Assembly (NCBI GenBank): GCA_037367405.1
Contig: JAZKJV010005542.1
Span: forward strand, 769,359 to 833,358
Reading direction: 5' to 3'
Length of the DNA: 64,000 nucleotides
DNA from: Ottelia alismoides
Lineage: Eukaryota; Streptophyta; Magnoliopsida; Alismatales; Hydrocharitaceae
Below the pieces are notes generated by a model. That model was not told the origin of the DNA. It did no database searches and saw only the letters and a program-made list of their open reading frames with translations. Below, piece by piece: positions 36,002 through 49,040 of the stretch (positions within the stretch are counted from its first letter, which is position 1; each line of letters opens with the position of its first letter). The translations under genes were made by a program, and so were the position numbers.

Positions 36002-36607
36002 CTGTGATGTGCTTGAGGATCTTCCCATATCCTTCAGTTGTGACAACCCTCCCCATGTGCTTTACCAAGTAGGCTTCTCTATCAACCAAGGAGAATGGGA
36101 AGGCTATCAGCTTGATGGTGTCCTCATCCACAAATCTGTTGTGGATGAGCTGCATATCATCTTGAATTCTTACAGATGGAGATGGGGCTCCTCAATGGCA
36201 TGTACATGGAACTTGGGTAGTAGTTGGATCATCCAATTTCAAAGCTGGAAGTCTCCTAGGATGGCAGGTAGCTGTATCCATCGGTGAGTGATGGTTTCAC
36301 CAGTGTTGTGCAACTACCTCATGGTGTGTGCTGGTTTCTGAGGATCTTGTGGCTCATCCTAGCGTCTATTGTCTTCTCGAGCCTCCTGGTGTGGTATTTC
36401 TCCACCATCGTCTGGTATTTCTGGCTCTTCTCTCCCAACTCGCATCTGTCTGAGCTCTCTCCTCACCTATGACATGAAAACTCCCTAGTCTCTAATCTGT
36501 CTATGCATGGTCTCTAGGGAATCTAGTAGTGTGTTGTTAATGGCAGCCTAGTCTAATAGAAAAGATGAAGTATGAGACTACTCATTTGTCCTGTCATTAC
36601 TAGCCAT
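36002..36607 (-). pseudogene. Gag of element C, N-terminal part
   Basis: A minus-strand ATG at 36607 opens MASNDRTN, and the phases continue to VDEDTIKLIAFPFSLVDREA (about 36060-36130), which matches the gag pattern V..E.IRLRLFPFSL.DKA. The reading is cut by copia-1 and resumes at 25622. The start is chosen because the leader lies directly upstream and no earlier ATG gives a gag-like reading. Several stops are present. Confidence 0.8.
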
Positions 36608-38248
36608 CTCTCTGGTCTTTTTAAAGGCAAAAGACCTTAGATTATATCATGTCAAATGAATATATAGTTGTGTTGGCATGTCTGATTGTACCACAAGAGT
36701 GGAAGAAGGATGGTTGAGGGGGAATAGGGTGGAGGAGAATTCGGGTTCAGAGAGCGAGTCTGAGTTCTCTGAAGCCATCCTAGATGAACTGGGAGGAGTG
36801 TTGGATAGTAGTGCTACCAAAGGCAGCTAAGAAACCTCCTTCCAATCATGTTGATCTGGGGATTTCAGAAGATTTTATCTGAACTAAAAGTAGGATGATA
36901 AAACAAACCCCCTGTTCACCAACTCAATACAATGTAATGACCGTGAAATCTTACTCATTAATCTTGTCAAATTTTATTTTTGGTGATAATCCAATCTTAC
37001 AAAGTGAGTTACCGAGCTGTTAGGAGCATGATTCTCCCTGAAGACTGGCTCGGGTTCTTACGACTAGTTACGCATATTTCCAGCTAGTATGAGTGTAAGT
37101 ACAGGTTGTTTTTGGTTACCTGATTTACTATAGTATGGAGCCTTACACAATGTCCCATAAAGCATCCACTCTGCTAAGGAAGTCTAGACCATTTATCGGC
37201 TACCCAAAAATCCTCACTGGAGAATAGCTAATCATTTTCGTTAGAATCAGTAGTATGAAGAAAGTCAAGCGTGGCTTTATCGTAGTGTGTGGGCTGCTCA
37301 ACTCTCAGCAAGTAAAATCAGACAAGGAGGGGTTACTCTCCCTAAAACAAATTTTTTGAGTGAAGTTCAGTTTTAAGTCAAGTGTGCTTTAGTAATCCAG
37401 ATTTTATTAGTTATCTCTTTTTAGGTTATTTTCTGAATAAAATAATGTCTAACTATGATTCTGATTTCCTTTTTATTTAAGTCAAATAAAATAGAAGGAG
37501 TAAGACAGAAAAGTCGATGCGCGATGAAATCAATGATGCATGTAGAGTAAGAAATGCATACCTTGCTCCAACAGTCTACATGCAAAGTGATCTGCGACTA
37601 ATCTAAATGATGCACAAAGAAATCATCCTAAGACAATAACTTCTATGAGAAGAACCAGTGCTAATTAACTAGAAAAGAGACCTTATTCCAATCTTGGAGG
37701 TTGCTCGGTGCTCGTCACAATGGGTCCTACAAGCATTGTATGCGACGATGTCATGGTGTGTGGTTTCTAATCAAATTAAATTAGCTTTTTATTTGATTAA
37801 GTCCAATCGTGATCTATAGGAATAGATATTCTATTAGGGTCTTTGAATTTAAGTTGCTACCGAGCTCAACTAAAATAAGACCTAAGTCTAGGGACTAAAA
37901 CCTCGGGAAATAAATAAAAATAAATAGCGAAAAATCATGAAAAATTCAATGAGGTCCCCTGAGTACACCGAGACTCGATGAAGTAGACCCCAAATAATGT
38001 TCAAGTTTAGAAGAGTATTCAACAGTCTAAGTTATTACAAGAATTTTTTGCAAAAATAAAACTAAACTAAATTCTCTCTAATATAACTACTTCTGATCCT
38101 CCTGCTACTCCTCAAGTGTAGGTCCCTCCAAAGCAAACTGAAACATCCTCCAAGCAGCTCGTCGGAGAAAAAGCAAACAGAAAATGGTCAGAAACAGTTA
38201 TAAAAGAGAGAAGCAAATATATGCAAAAACAATCTAACTTAGTTGTGC
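36608..38248 (-). other. 5' leader of element C
   Basis: No coding signal. The part at about 37020-37220 resembles the leader of element A (shared phrases around 'actctgctaagg' and 'gctaccca'). It ends at the primer binding site. Confidence 0.65.
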
Positions 38249-38266
38249 TCCCCAGCAATGGTGCCA
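38249..38266 (-). other. Primer binding site of element C
   Basis: Read on the minus strand this is TGGCACCATTGCTGGGGA, a mutated form of the TGGCGCCGTTGCCGGGGA site of Athila/Tat elements. It lies three bases inside the LTR end. Confidence 0.85.
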
Positions 38267-38269
38267 TTC

Positions 38270-41200
38270 TGATAATTGAGAACTCAACTAATTCAGATGG
38301 GTTAAATTAAATTAGTGACATTGTTCCAAACCAAGTTCGATTAACAAGGAAACACACCATTAAGGAATCAACAGTCTAATCGAGTGGTTTTGCTCCTTTT
38401 ATTAACTTGGTATAGCGACCAGGGTGGAACACAAGGAGAACAATTATACATTAAGTAGTCGATTTCAGAAATCAAGGAATTTTTATTATTTTTTGTAGTT
38501 TTTAATTTTTTAATTTTTATATAGTATAAGTATGTATGCATAAGGAATAAAAATATGCACAAATAATAATTTTATACTTTTTAAATAGATAAAAAATGAT
38601 CAAAAAATCATAGTAAAAATATTTTTTTGATTTTATATGTTTGTAGTATTTTTGGTAATTTATATATATTTTTCAGATATTTTCGTGACTTTCTAAAAAT
38701 CTAACAACGATAGATTAAGAAAATAGTGCACAACCAGGTATGTTCTGTAATTTAAAAATATATTAACAGTGCAAAATCCCCAGAAGTGAATTTTACGATA
38801 AACTATAAGCAAATATCTATAAAGAAGAGCTGAGATCACAACTTTTGGACTTTTTTAGTTGATTTTATATGATTTTTATAAGTTTTTTAGTATTTTGCAA
38901 AATATTAGATTTTTATAAAGTATTTTATAACAAAATTTATACAAAAGCAGATAGAGCATAAAAGGCAACTACTGTAATTTTTATAGAATTTTTGAGTGAT
39001 TTTTCGAATTTTTATGTATTCTCCAAAACAAATAAGGACTTTTTAAGGTGTTTTTAAATTTTTAGTAACAGAAAAATACACGAAAATCAACAAGTAAAAA
39101 TTTTCATAAGTACACATGTAATAAGAAATCACAAGTAATTTTTAGAGTCAATTTACTATTTTTTGCAATTAATAAAAGGCTTGCGATTAAAAATAGTGCA
39201 TAGGGACCGAATTGTAATTACTTTAAGTTGTAGAGCCTAGTAGATAACAAGTATTAAAAGTTTGGGGGCCTCTATGCAGGTTGTCTACAAAACACACGCG
39301 TAGCACGCGAAACAGACTCAGAGGGGCTATATGAGCAATTTTCAAAACAATAAGTTCACTTCATAACAGACAAGAAGCTCATAAAAAATACTGCAAATAT
39401 CCCACAACGGCACGTGAAGCTACACGTGATTACAACTCAGATGGACTAAAATGTAAATATAAAAACAATAGGGTCCTTACTAAAAAAGTTCTTAACTAGC
39501 GGGGGCGGTGCACCTGGAGGTGCTCCGCCACCTCAAGTGGAGATCTGATTGCGCCTCCTTACGCGAACCAGCACCTGCAAAGGATAAAGAGACTGGGAGG
39601 CTTTGTTCTATCCAGGTTATTGCATGTGAACATGTAGAGAAGCGACGAGGGAATGAAGCTCTGATTTCTGGCAAAGGTGGAGGAGAAAACCTATCATAAT
39701 CCTATTATAGTGAGCAGAATCTAGGGGGATCAGACTGCGCTTGAAGATGGAGGGTGAACAGGGGGTGTGATCGAAGCGAGTCGATGGATGGAACATGCCT
39801 TTGACCAGCTGGTCGCAGCAAGTGAACTGGTGACGAAGCTAAGGAATGGAATAGGAATGAGAAGGGAAATGCATGCAGGCAAGTGATATATGAAGCTCCT
39901 GATGGACTCAGCAACGTCAGGAGAGGTGGAAAGCAGGGTTCTAGCCTTGACTCCAATTTGGGAGGCGGAGAAGGATACACGCGACGAAGGAGCTCCGGCC
40001 ACGTCTTGAGTGACGGTAAATCGACCACCAAACTACACTCCAAATGTCTCTCCAGAAGACGGTCACTCTGCTGGAGATGGCTCAGGAGGAAAGAAGTGGC
40101 AAGGCACGAGCTACTGAGCGCGGGTGGCATAGGAAAGCATTTAGAGGACTCCTCCATGGTCTAGAAAGATCAAAGGAGCGAGAAAAACCCTAGGAGTATC
40201 GGACTCTTCCTAGGGATCCGTGAGGATCACGCATCCTTGGAGAAGAATCGGGCACTAAAATAAAGGCAAATGGTGGTCAGACCCAACTAGGAAAATGTGG
40301 CAAAATTGATCCTGTAATAAGGGAAGTCGGGTCGGATCTAGTGGAGGAGAAGGTTGACCCGGGTCAACAGACCCGGGCCAGCCAAATAGAAAATATGAGG
40401 TCAAGAAATCAAAGAATAATTAAAATACAATAATAAATGAATTCAAAATAAAAATGGAAAATGGAAAATGTTTATTATTTTTGAAACTATTTTTCAATGA
40501 TTTTAAATTATTTTTATAAAATTATATACATAGAATATACAGTATAGGGTACTATGTATAGATATAATATACCTATGTATTTTATACTTTTATTTTTGTT
40601 TTATTATTTTTACATATAAATATTTTATTTTATATTTTCTTTGTTTACAAAATAGTTTGAGGAGTATAAAATTTTTTAATTTGATTTTTATAATCTAAAT
40701 AAAGGTGTTAAATAAGTATTGTATATAATATACACACATGTGACTTTTGTACATTGACCTTTGGAATTTATTTTATTTATTTTGTGCCTTTTAATTTTTA
40801 TTTTATTATTAGGAATATGTGCATGTATTTAAATACAATATGTACTAATTATAAATTAAAATAATTAAATATACATATTTACAAGTATAACTATCGCATG
40901 ATTATACAAGGTGCCCAAAAAGCCAATTTTTGTCTTATAAATCCAATAAAGTTCATATGGAACTGGAACTAATCTTTTAAGTTCTTATTATGTGATTTTT
41001 GGATGAGTGATTCTATGGTATTATGTACAATAATTTATTTCACAAGTATTTTTATTATTTAGAAAATATTTTAATGTAGAAGTTTTATCAAGAAAATAAT
41101 TAGATTTGAGGTCTTTTTTATTGATGAATAACATATAGGAAATAATATGTACATAGAATGCATAGTGAAGGATATGCAAGGACCCTATCTCTCCCCACTT

Positions 41201-41457
41201 TATTCGTTGTCGATCAAGTAAATGATTGACCTTCTCTCAAGATTTGGGTCAATCTATACTTATTGCATAATTACATACTTCTTTCTTTTTCTTTTCTCTT
41301 AATTATTTTATTTTTTGTAAAATATGTGTTAATTATGTTATATTAACAATGACATGCATAGTGATAATTTATTGTATTTACACCTATTTATAGATGTTTT
41401 TGCTAAAAAGATAAAGCTAAAATAAAATAATAAAGAATGAGAATCATAGATTCATCA
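38270..41457 (-). repeat. 5' LTR of element C
   Basis: The 3188-bp LTR runs from TGATGAATC at 41457 to CA at 38270 on the minus strand. It has the AT-rich U5 arm, a GC-rich island (about 39490-40390) and an AT-rich U3 arm. It is about 450 bp shorter than the 3' LTR, with part of the difference before and inside the island. A 150-codon frame (40157-39705) matches the frame in the other LTR. TTGTT follows at 41458-41462. Confidence 0.93.
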
Positions 41458-41462
41458 TTGTT
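41458..41462. repeat. Target-site duplication TTGTT, right copy (element C)
   Basis: This is identical to 13750-13754 and follows the LTR terminus TTCATCA directly. Confidence 0.85.
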
Positions 41463-42150
41463 GTTATGGAAGAATAGTGAAGAAGGACATGCTAGGGCTC
41501 CTCCAATCAGACAAAATTAGTTGCTCTGACCACCACATGAGCTCGAAGGTGGCTCAAAATATTCCTGAGAGCTTTCTGCATCAGTTGATGGCACCACAGG
41601 AGTTTGGGACTCACTTGAAGAGGAGTGGAGAGCTCTGAGAAAAATTGGGTCACCTTGCAAGTGTTCTTATAGTCAATTCACCCACATAAGAGGTCCTTGA
41701 AGATTAACACCTACAAACAAGACAGGGCTCGTCAGTGATGCTCTCAACCCTTTTATTTGGGGGAAACCGTTGGGGATGAGGTGGAACAGGGATCTTTGGC
41801 AACAGGTGAGGGATGGAGACCTGGGATCTCATCATGTGCATCAACAAGGTGATTTGGGTACCTAGGAAGATCGAAAATCGAATGTGGAAGGATATGGAGT
41901 GGTAGGGAAGTCCGCACATATGCTAGTACATAGTGGACAGAGGCTGAAGCCTAGAACTCCAGCGTACTTAGATATTTTAGGCTAAACTAAATGAAATCAA
42001 AGCAAACTAAAACCAATCTATGTGAAGAAATGAAATGCAAACTAAATAAACCTAAGATAAGGGGCTCAATTTATCTAGATTGACCTAGGAGCAAGACCTG
42101 GCAGAGTAGCTCCACAAGTGGGCGAGGAACCATTACCTAAGGTAAGGGGC
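41463..42150. other. Unassigned stretch right of element C
   Basis: This continues the DNA interrupted by element C at 13750. The composition is less AT-rich than its surroundings, but I recognise no gene or element domain. The open frame 41919-41704 (minus) has no recognisable motif. Confidence 0.4.
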
Positions 42151-43067
42151 ACAAGTGTTTAATCAATTTATTTTAAAAATAGAAAATGGTTTTAATTTAA
42201 AAATTCAAAATATGAATAATATTTCTTATTTCTCTATTTTTTTTAACTATATTTATTTATTTTTATCAATTTATTTAATACTTAATATTATTTATATTCT
42301 ATTTTATAGGCATTTATGATTATATTATTGCATATTTACATTTTCATTTGTTATTTTTAAAAAAAATAACATATTTAAATAATTTATTTGTTTCCAATAT
42401 TATTTAAACTATAGTTGTATATTTATTTGGATTTTTATTCTTTTATTTATATGTGCAAATAAATACATTATATTTAGTATAGGTGTATTATACCTATGTG
42501 TTAGAATTTATATTTTCTTTTGGCATTTTTGAGTGGTTTTGATTTTTATTTGTAATTTCTATGGGTGTTAAATAATATGTGCAATAAATTAAAATTTTAA
42601 GAAACCCTTGAATACATAAAATAAAGTGTATTGGCTTATTGTTGAGATAGACGGGCACTATAGTACCCCAATTAGCTTGCTTTTACATCTTAGTTTCCAT
42701 TTTACATGAAACGGCCTTCATTTTAAAGAAAATTGAATTTGGAATTCAATGGAGGTGAGACTGGCTAATTTTGAATTCATATGGAGATGATATTAATCAG
42801 TGAAGTTTCCTTTGTGGCTTTTTCAATTAAGTGTACGAAGTGGCATGTGCCTGAGTTATTTTTGCCAATATTTTTATTATTTTTTATGCATTATTTCGTA
42901 CACATTTGGCATTGAACACATATTTATTTGGAGTGTATATTATGATGAATAAAATACTTCAAGTTTCAACTATGTACATGGTATATTGTACTTAGATTTT
43001 GAGTTTTATTGGTATTTATGTACATTATTTCACCATATCTCCCATTACATTATTCATGGTCGAGTGA
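42151..43067 (-). repeat. Degraded gypsy LTR fragment interrupted by element D
   Basis: The end of this piece (about 42990-43067, with 'catattcatggtcgagtga'-like phrasing) resembles the U3 end of the element C LTR (17120-17170, 41190-41230), and its AT-rich body resembles the U3 arm. It breaks off where the D LTR begins. No gene. Confidence 0.4.
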
Positions 43068-46000
43068 TGAACTGAAAATCCACATCTTTAAAAATAATGA
43101 ATTGTAGTATAGGAGGCGAAAAATGATCTATCAAAAACCACAAATCTTAAATATTGTAGAATATTTTTACTTGGTATGTGTAATAAGGTCGAACTCTAGG
43201 CTCAGAGATTTTTAGTTGCGTGGTTCAAAATTAATTTAAGCAGCTAACTAATTGCTATATTAATCTTTGCGTCAAAAATAAAAAAATGCAATTCTACAAA
43301 GAGATGCGATGCAAAATAGTGAAGCAAAAGATCATTCATTATGTCTATATTTTCTATACTCAATTAAAATGATCAATTAATTCTAAAAAATAATCACATA
43401 TCTAAAGAATAAATTCAAAAAATATTTGTCAATTCAAATCCAAACTTTATGGTAGAATATTAATAAATCAATTAATAATCATGCAAATAAAGAGATCGAT
43501 GATAATTTTCAAGGGAAACTAATCTCCACTCCCTAAGATTTCTTCTGTAAAGAATAATAAAAAATAAGAAGGAAATAAATCAATTATTTCTTCTTGAATA
43601 TACCCATGTAATAGATTAAACTCAAAATATTAATGCACAAATAAGTCAATTTGAGCCTATAGAGATCAAATTAAACTCTAATAGTATTTAAATTTAATCA
43701 CGCGCTTATGTGTTCATGAGATGTAAAATGAAAGAGAATTAAACAAGCTTCAAAATGACATATTATGTTTTAAAAATGGAGTTCAAATGAGAAAGTTATG
43801 AAAAAAAATGAAGTTTTAAGGACTAAAATGCAATAAAAATAAAGTTTTTATCTCAAAGAGGCCCCTGAAGCGACTTAACTACAACTACTCAAAATCTCCT
43901 GGGCATGTTCTACAAAATTGCCCAGGAGAGCACGTGCTTCTCACGTGATCGGGGCGGTGGGGCTAACTTGTGATTTACTGGAATCTAAGGGTGTTTATAG
44001 AAAATTTCCCTCGTATGCACATATTGTACATAGGTCATGCTAGGCTCAAAGTTGGAGGCACAATATCGAGGCAGAGGCTATGGTACAAAGCCCCGAGCCT
44101 CCATGTGGCTTGTTGGGAGAGGCTCGGGCCACCTAAACCTCGAGGGAGGTGAGGTTCAGATAGCCATAAGGCGAAGGATTGGCAATTGGATAAAGGTTGG
44201 GTGCATGCCCCAATAGTGGCGATGGCGACGACGTGCTTTGATGATGGCTAGCAGAGCGGTCAAGGGAGAGAGGCGTAAGTCGAGGCAATGACCAGCGAGG
44301 TGTAGGTCGGTAGAACTAGCAATGTGCTCAGGTGTGGAGGTGCAGCTTAAGGCGAAGGTAATTATGGCAGAGCGGTTAACACAATCAGTGCAAAGGTGTG
44401 GGGCATATTAGCGAGGCAATGGCAGGCAATCGGTATGGAGGTATGTCTTAGAGGTGGTGAGGTGAAGTACGTGCAGGCAGAGTGGAGGTGTAACGCGATG
44501 GAGGCAAAGGTGGAGAGGGGATGTGCATTGAAGGTAGAGGTAGTGTGCGGTAGGAGCGAATGGAGGCGAAGGTGGAGAGGAGAGAAGCGGAGAAGATGAT
44601 GATTGGGGAAGAAGTAGGTGATTTCCAAAGCAGAGAATAAGTTAGGAGAAGAGAATGGGTCGTTTGGGAAGTTGGAGAGGGCAAACGCCTCTACTCCAAT
44701 TCTAGCCTCAGTTGTGGAGCAAAGTCATGGAGAAGCTCGACTGCTTTGAGCAACAACAAATGTCAAAAACCTCTGGATCCGACCAAGAGGAATCAACACC
44801 TGAGGTTGCTTGATTGTTTTCACCATCCAGGCTCAAAGTTTCTCCTCTCTTTCTTACTCGATTGATTTGAAAACGACAGATCAGGAGGATGAGGGCGGAG
44901 CAGACGTATAAGAGGAGGTGGTAGGAGGTAATGGATGTGGGTTGTGGAGGAAGCAGATTCGTAATGGTAGGGAGCGGGAAGTCACAAAACGGCAGAGGCG
45001 ACGAAGAACAGTCGGCGGGGTAGGAAGGGAAGGCATGTGTTGTGCACGTGTGAGAGGAAAGGGGAGGGCCATGTGGCGTGCTGGGGAGCGGCCATGTGGC
45101 TGCTAAACATAAAATAAAAAATTAAATTTATTCAGATTTAAATTTATTTAATTTTCACTTTATGTAATTTTAAATATATTTAATTTGAAATTTATTTAAT
45201 TTTAAATTTATTTAATTTTAAGTTTAAAATAAAATGGGGTGACATGTGGCACCTCTAGGAGCTGCCATATATCGCTCCAAAAAATTCAAACATTAAATCA
45301 GAAGAAAAATAAAAAATAAATAGAAAATTATGTTGAATTAAAAAGTGTTCTACCTAAACGTTGGTCGTCTCGACAAGATATGCAACTTTTGTGAAGGGAT
45401 CAAAACCAAAAAAGATCGTATGTACAAAAAGTATTCTTGTTGTACTCTATAGATATAAAATACCATATTTTGCTTTTTCATTTTTAATAAAGTAAAAATA
45501 AAGATTATATCATATAAAATACAAGATAAATATTTACACATAAATATAATTTTTTGGATTTTTAATAATTAAGAAAATAGATAAATAAAATAAAACGGAC
45601 ATTTACATAAACTATATATACAGACTTCGAGTGATTTTTTTATTTTACTTCAATTTGGATCCAAATTTTTACATAATTTATTAATGAAATAATCAAAAAA
45701 TGAAAAAAATAAATAAATAAGAGTTAATTTTGTACATAAAATAATAGTTTCAAAATAGTCAATATATACAATATATAGCGAGGTTCCAAAACTCAAGTTT
45801 CACATATGAACTTCGATTCCTTTCAATTTAATCTTGTTTTATAGATAATTGAGTGTACATTAATTCACAAGTGACTAGGTGTTCATAGAAGACTATATGA
45901 AAGAGATGTTGACTTTTACGGATTTTAATCTCAAAACTAGGGTTTAAGTTTTAAGTGGCAAAAATGCCAGTTAGTATTTTTCGGTATTTTTCCTTATTTA

Positions 46001-46269
46001 GTGTTAGTAATATGTACACAATGGAGTTTATTTTTCTTAATTACAGATTAGTGAAAAATAATTAAATGTAAAGGAAGTTAAGGTATTATACTAGTGATAA
46101 TGTACAAGGATTTTGTCTTTTTATTAAATGCAATTATGCATGATAAAATGTGGATGTTATTTACATGTGCATGAGCGTAGAAATGTGATATAAACGATTA
46201 ACTGCAAGGAATGACATGGGAATGGATCTCTATTTTCATCTTTTAGAGAGATGAAACACATATTCATCA
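43068..46269 (-). repeat. 3' LTR of element D
   Basis: The U5 end (43068-43260) matches the U5 end of the element A LTR (6129-6300: 'tatcaaaaaccac', 'gaatatttttactt', 'aaggtcgaac'). The element-strand start, TGATGAATATG with TTCATC following, lies at 46269. The LTR is about 3.2 kb with a GC-rich island (about 43930-45110), CACGTG pairs at 43931-43946 and a degraded palindrome at about 45240-45270. Short proline- and serine-rich frames in the island have no domain. Confidence 0.8.
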
Positions 46270-48180
46270 TCGAGTTAGTCAATACTTGACTTATTCTCAT
46301 GGATAACCTTACTGGGAATAGGATTTAAAACTTAACTACCCTCATGTTCTACAATTCTATGTTCAGTTCACTTCAATAGTCAGGTCAGAACAAGTCTTTT
46401 CATATGAGAACCCTTATGACAATGAATCACTTGTACAATGATTGAGAAATGGTAGTTCCCCGCATCTAAAAGTGGCAAAGAAACAGTCTTCTCCAACAAG
46501 GTAACCCTAATTCCCCAATCTAGATACTCTTTCCTTGAGGAGCGACATATTCCCTTCTAAGTTCAAGTACAACATGCTCCAAGAAGAGGAGGTAGAGAAG
46601 AGAATGAATTGTCGTCAGTTTTGCCACATATCCTTTGGAGCTTGGCTAGTATAGCCAAGTCTCCAGGTGCATGCAACCTTGTAAACTTTGAGTTTGAAGC
46701 ATATCTCTTGCTTATTGATATGATGGGTAGGATTTTTGTCTTTTTGCCCATCCAATCATCTCTTGTTATGAATGTACAGAATGACAACATTTACGTAAGG
46801 AAATTTTATTCTTGAGATAGTAGAATATCCATCATTTAAAGCTTTATTACCCGTAGCAACTTGTCTTTAGACGTCGATGCCACTAGATTAGGTTGGGGTG
46901 CACTGGCCTCCTATTGGGGCGTATGTTTTCATCATGTGCTTCTCGAGCTAAAGAATTCTAGCCTTCACCACATCATCTAAATTGAGCTATTTGAGTGCTT
47001 GTCCATGTTAGGTCACTGTTAACAAAGGTCATGTGTACGTCATGAATTATTTTACTTATGCCAATGAAGATGACATGTGAAGATGGTCTTATGGAATCAA
47101 AGAATTAAGTTACGTTGACCTGAAAAATATTAATTCCACTTCCTATAACGTTCCAATGAAATTAAGTGGATTAAGGTCTAAACCAAACTCCAATCTTCAA
47201 ACTTTATTCCTGACTAGTTCAATTGTAAAAATAATTCTAAAAATGTGAATGCACGTGCAAAGAGAATTTTCAAGAAGTATATTTTCTGGTTTTAAACTTT
47301 TTATGTGGTTTTTGAATACCCTTTGCACATTTTATGAGTTTTGAACTTTTTGTATTTTTTAGGTACTTTTGAATGCGTTAGTGAATTGCATGTATTTACA
47401 AGTATTCACAAAGATTGTGTACATATTGATAGAAGATTCTATATAAATGTTTTATACAAGAAATTTAGAAGGCGTATTTTACAAAGGTTTGCAAATATTT
47501 CACAAAGATTTTTCAAAAGTTTTCAAAAGATTTTTCAAAATATTTCACCATCATTATTCAAAACCTTTTGGAAAATATTTTCAACCCAATTATTACAAAC
47601 AAATTCCAAAAAGTTTACACATATTTACAAGAATTTTTCAATATTTTTGTTGATTACCCTTACCCATTGTATTAGAGCCATATTAATGAAAATACATGAA
47701 AATATGAGTTATGACTAAAGTATATAGATAATATATATGAAACCCCATATTTAGCGTGAACTATGTCCCCATAGTGACCAAGAAGCAATAAAGGAAGACA
47801 TAACTCTTGCAAAGTAAAGAACGCTATACTAAAATGACTCAATGAAGGAATGAGATGGTGATAGTCCCCCCTATTCTTAGGATCAACTAACCCTAAGTAT
47901 AGAATATTGTACATTAAGTGGGGATGATCGAGGGTAAGAATATACAAAATCAATGACTCGATTTGTCTCCCCCTATACTTAGGGTAAATAATCCCTAAGT
48001 ACATAACAAAATATAAACGAGTTGAGAGACAAGCAAGGGAACGAAAAGGAAAACCTCAAGTCACTCATCCCCATGTACTTAGGATCTAGTCATCCTAAGT
48101 ATAGTAATGATGATAGGGATGAAAATAAAATAGAAGACGGAAAATAAATGACAAATAATAAAAAGAAAGAATATTTTTAG
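46270..48180 (-). other. 3' region of element D with purine-tract hairpins
   Basis: It aligns with the element C 3' region (46300-47230 with 17540-18560). The purine tract at the LTR border is not recognisable, apparently lost. Three hairpins of the CTATACTTAGG...CCTAAGTATAG type lie at 47866, 47968 and 48069, about 100 bp apart. No integrase follows, so element D is cut off near 48180. Open frames at 47341-47718 are AT-rich and unconvincing. Confidence 0.75.
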
Positions 48181-48329
48181 GTAGCTCAATTGTCTAAATC
48201 TTCTACTGTTAGGGGTTCTTCTTGAAATGCCACTTTAATGGAATCGATAATGAACAAGAATGTGTCATGCTCTAAATATAGGAATTTTATGTAATTTTAA
48301 TTTGCCTTTAGTTCCATCTTTACACTGTT

Positions 48330-48743
48330 TATCATTTTTGGCCTTGTTTGATTTTTAGAAAATTAATTAAAAATAAAAAACTAAGAAAATTCACAAAAAA
48401 ATTGAATATTTTAAAAAGACAAAAACATTTTTATTTTGTATTTTTGAGTATTTTTGGGCTATTAAATAATTGGTTGAGTGTTGATTTGTGCTTCCTTTTT
48501 AGTTTTTTTCTTATAATTAAAAATCATAAAAAAATTGAAAAATAAAAAACCACCATTTCCTTGCTTTTTCTGGATTCTTGAGTACTTCGTAGCGTTTGCA
48601 TCACATGCTCCTTGTGTTCAACCATGGTAGCTATACCAGGTAAAAATAAATAGCAAGATCGCTTGCCACATTGATTGTTTGATTTCTCGTTTGGTGGTCT
48701 CTGATTTTCTTGATTGACTTAGCCTTGTTATCCGGGTCACAAC
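48330..48743 (+). repeat. Gypsy LTR end in plus orientation
   Basis: The phrase 'gctccttgtgttcaacc...ggtagctataccaggt' and the following 'gattgtttgatttctcg' (48606-48690) match the reverse complement of the element C LTR U5 end (13860-13960). It ends near TTATCCGGGTCA. No primer site follows, so this is an isolated LTR piece facing element D. Confidence 0.65.
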
Positions 48744-48784
48744 GACCGTGATTATTACTTAACTCGAGTAGCAAGATTTTTGGT

Positions 48785-49040
48785 CATCATGTGTATGTGT
48801 TAGTATGTGTAGCGAGGGAGAGAGAAATATAATTTGTATTGTATTTGTGTGCTAGTACATGTGTGTGCTAGTATGTGTGGTGTGTGCACTAGTCTGTGCA
48901 GTGTGCTAGTATTTGTGTATGCTTTAGTACGTAAAGTGTGTGCGAGAGATGGTTTGTGGTGTATTTGTGTACTAATATTAGTGTATGTTAGAATGTGTAG
49001 TGTGTATTAGTATGTGTAGTATGCTAGTACATGTGTTTTT
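48785..49040. repeat. TG-rich irregular minisatellite
   Basis: Variants of GTGCTAGTATGTGT recur about a dozen times with irregular spacing. The spread of variants suggests an old array. Confidence 0.75.

Larger units (their letters stand above)
13755..41457 (-). mobile_element. Element C: full-length Athila/Tat Ty3/gypsy retrotransposon with nested copia
   Basis: Two LTRs (13755-17389 and 38270-41457), a primer site, a purine tract, ordered gag, protease, RT, RNase H and integrase, and a perfect TTGTT target duplication define the whole element. It spans 27.7 kb, of which about 10.4 kb is a copia element lodged in gag, leaving about 17.3 kb. All coding parts are decayed. The LTR copies differ by many substitutions and about 450 bp in length, which indicates an old insertion. 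Orientation is minus. Confidence 0.93.

Noticed and set aside
44362..45106. Several 60-90 codon frames in the D LTR island
   Set aside because: GC-rich or skewed sequence with frames on both strands and no conserved counterpart.
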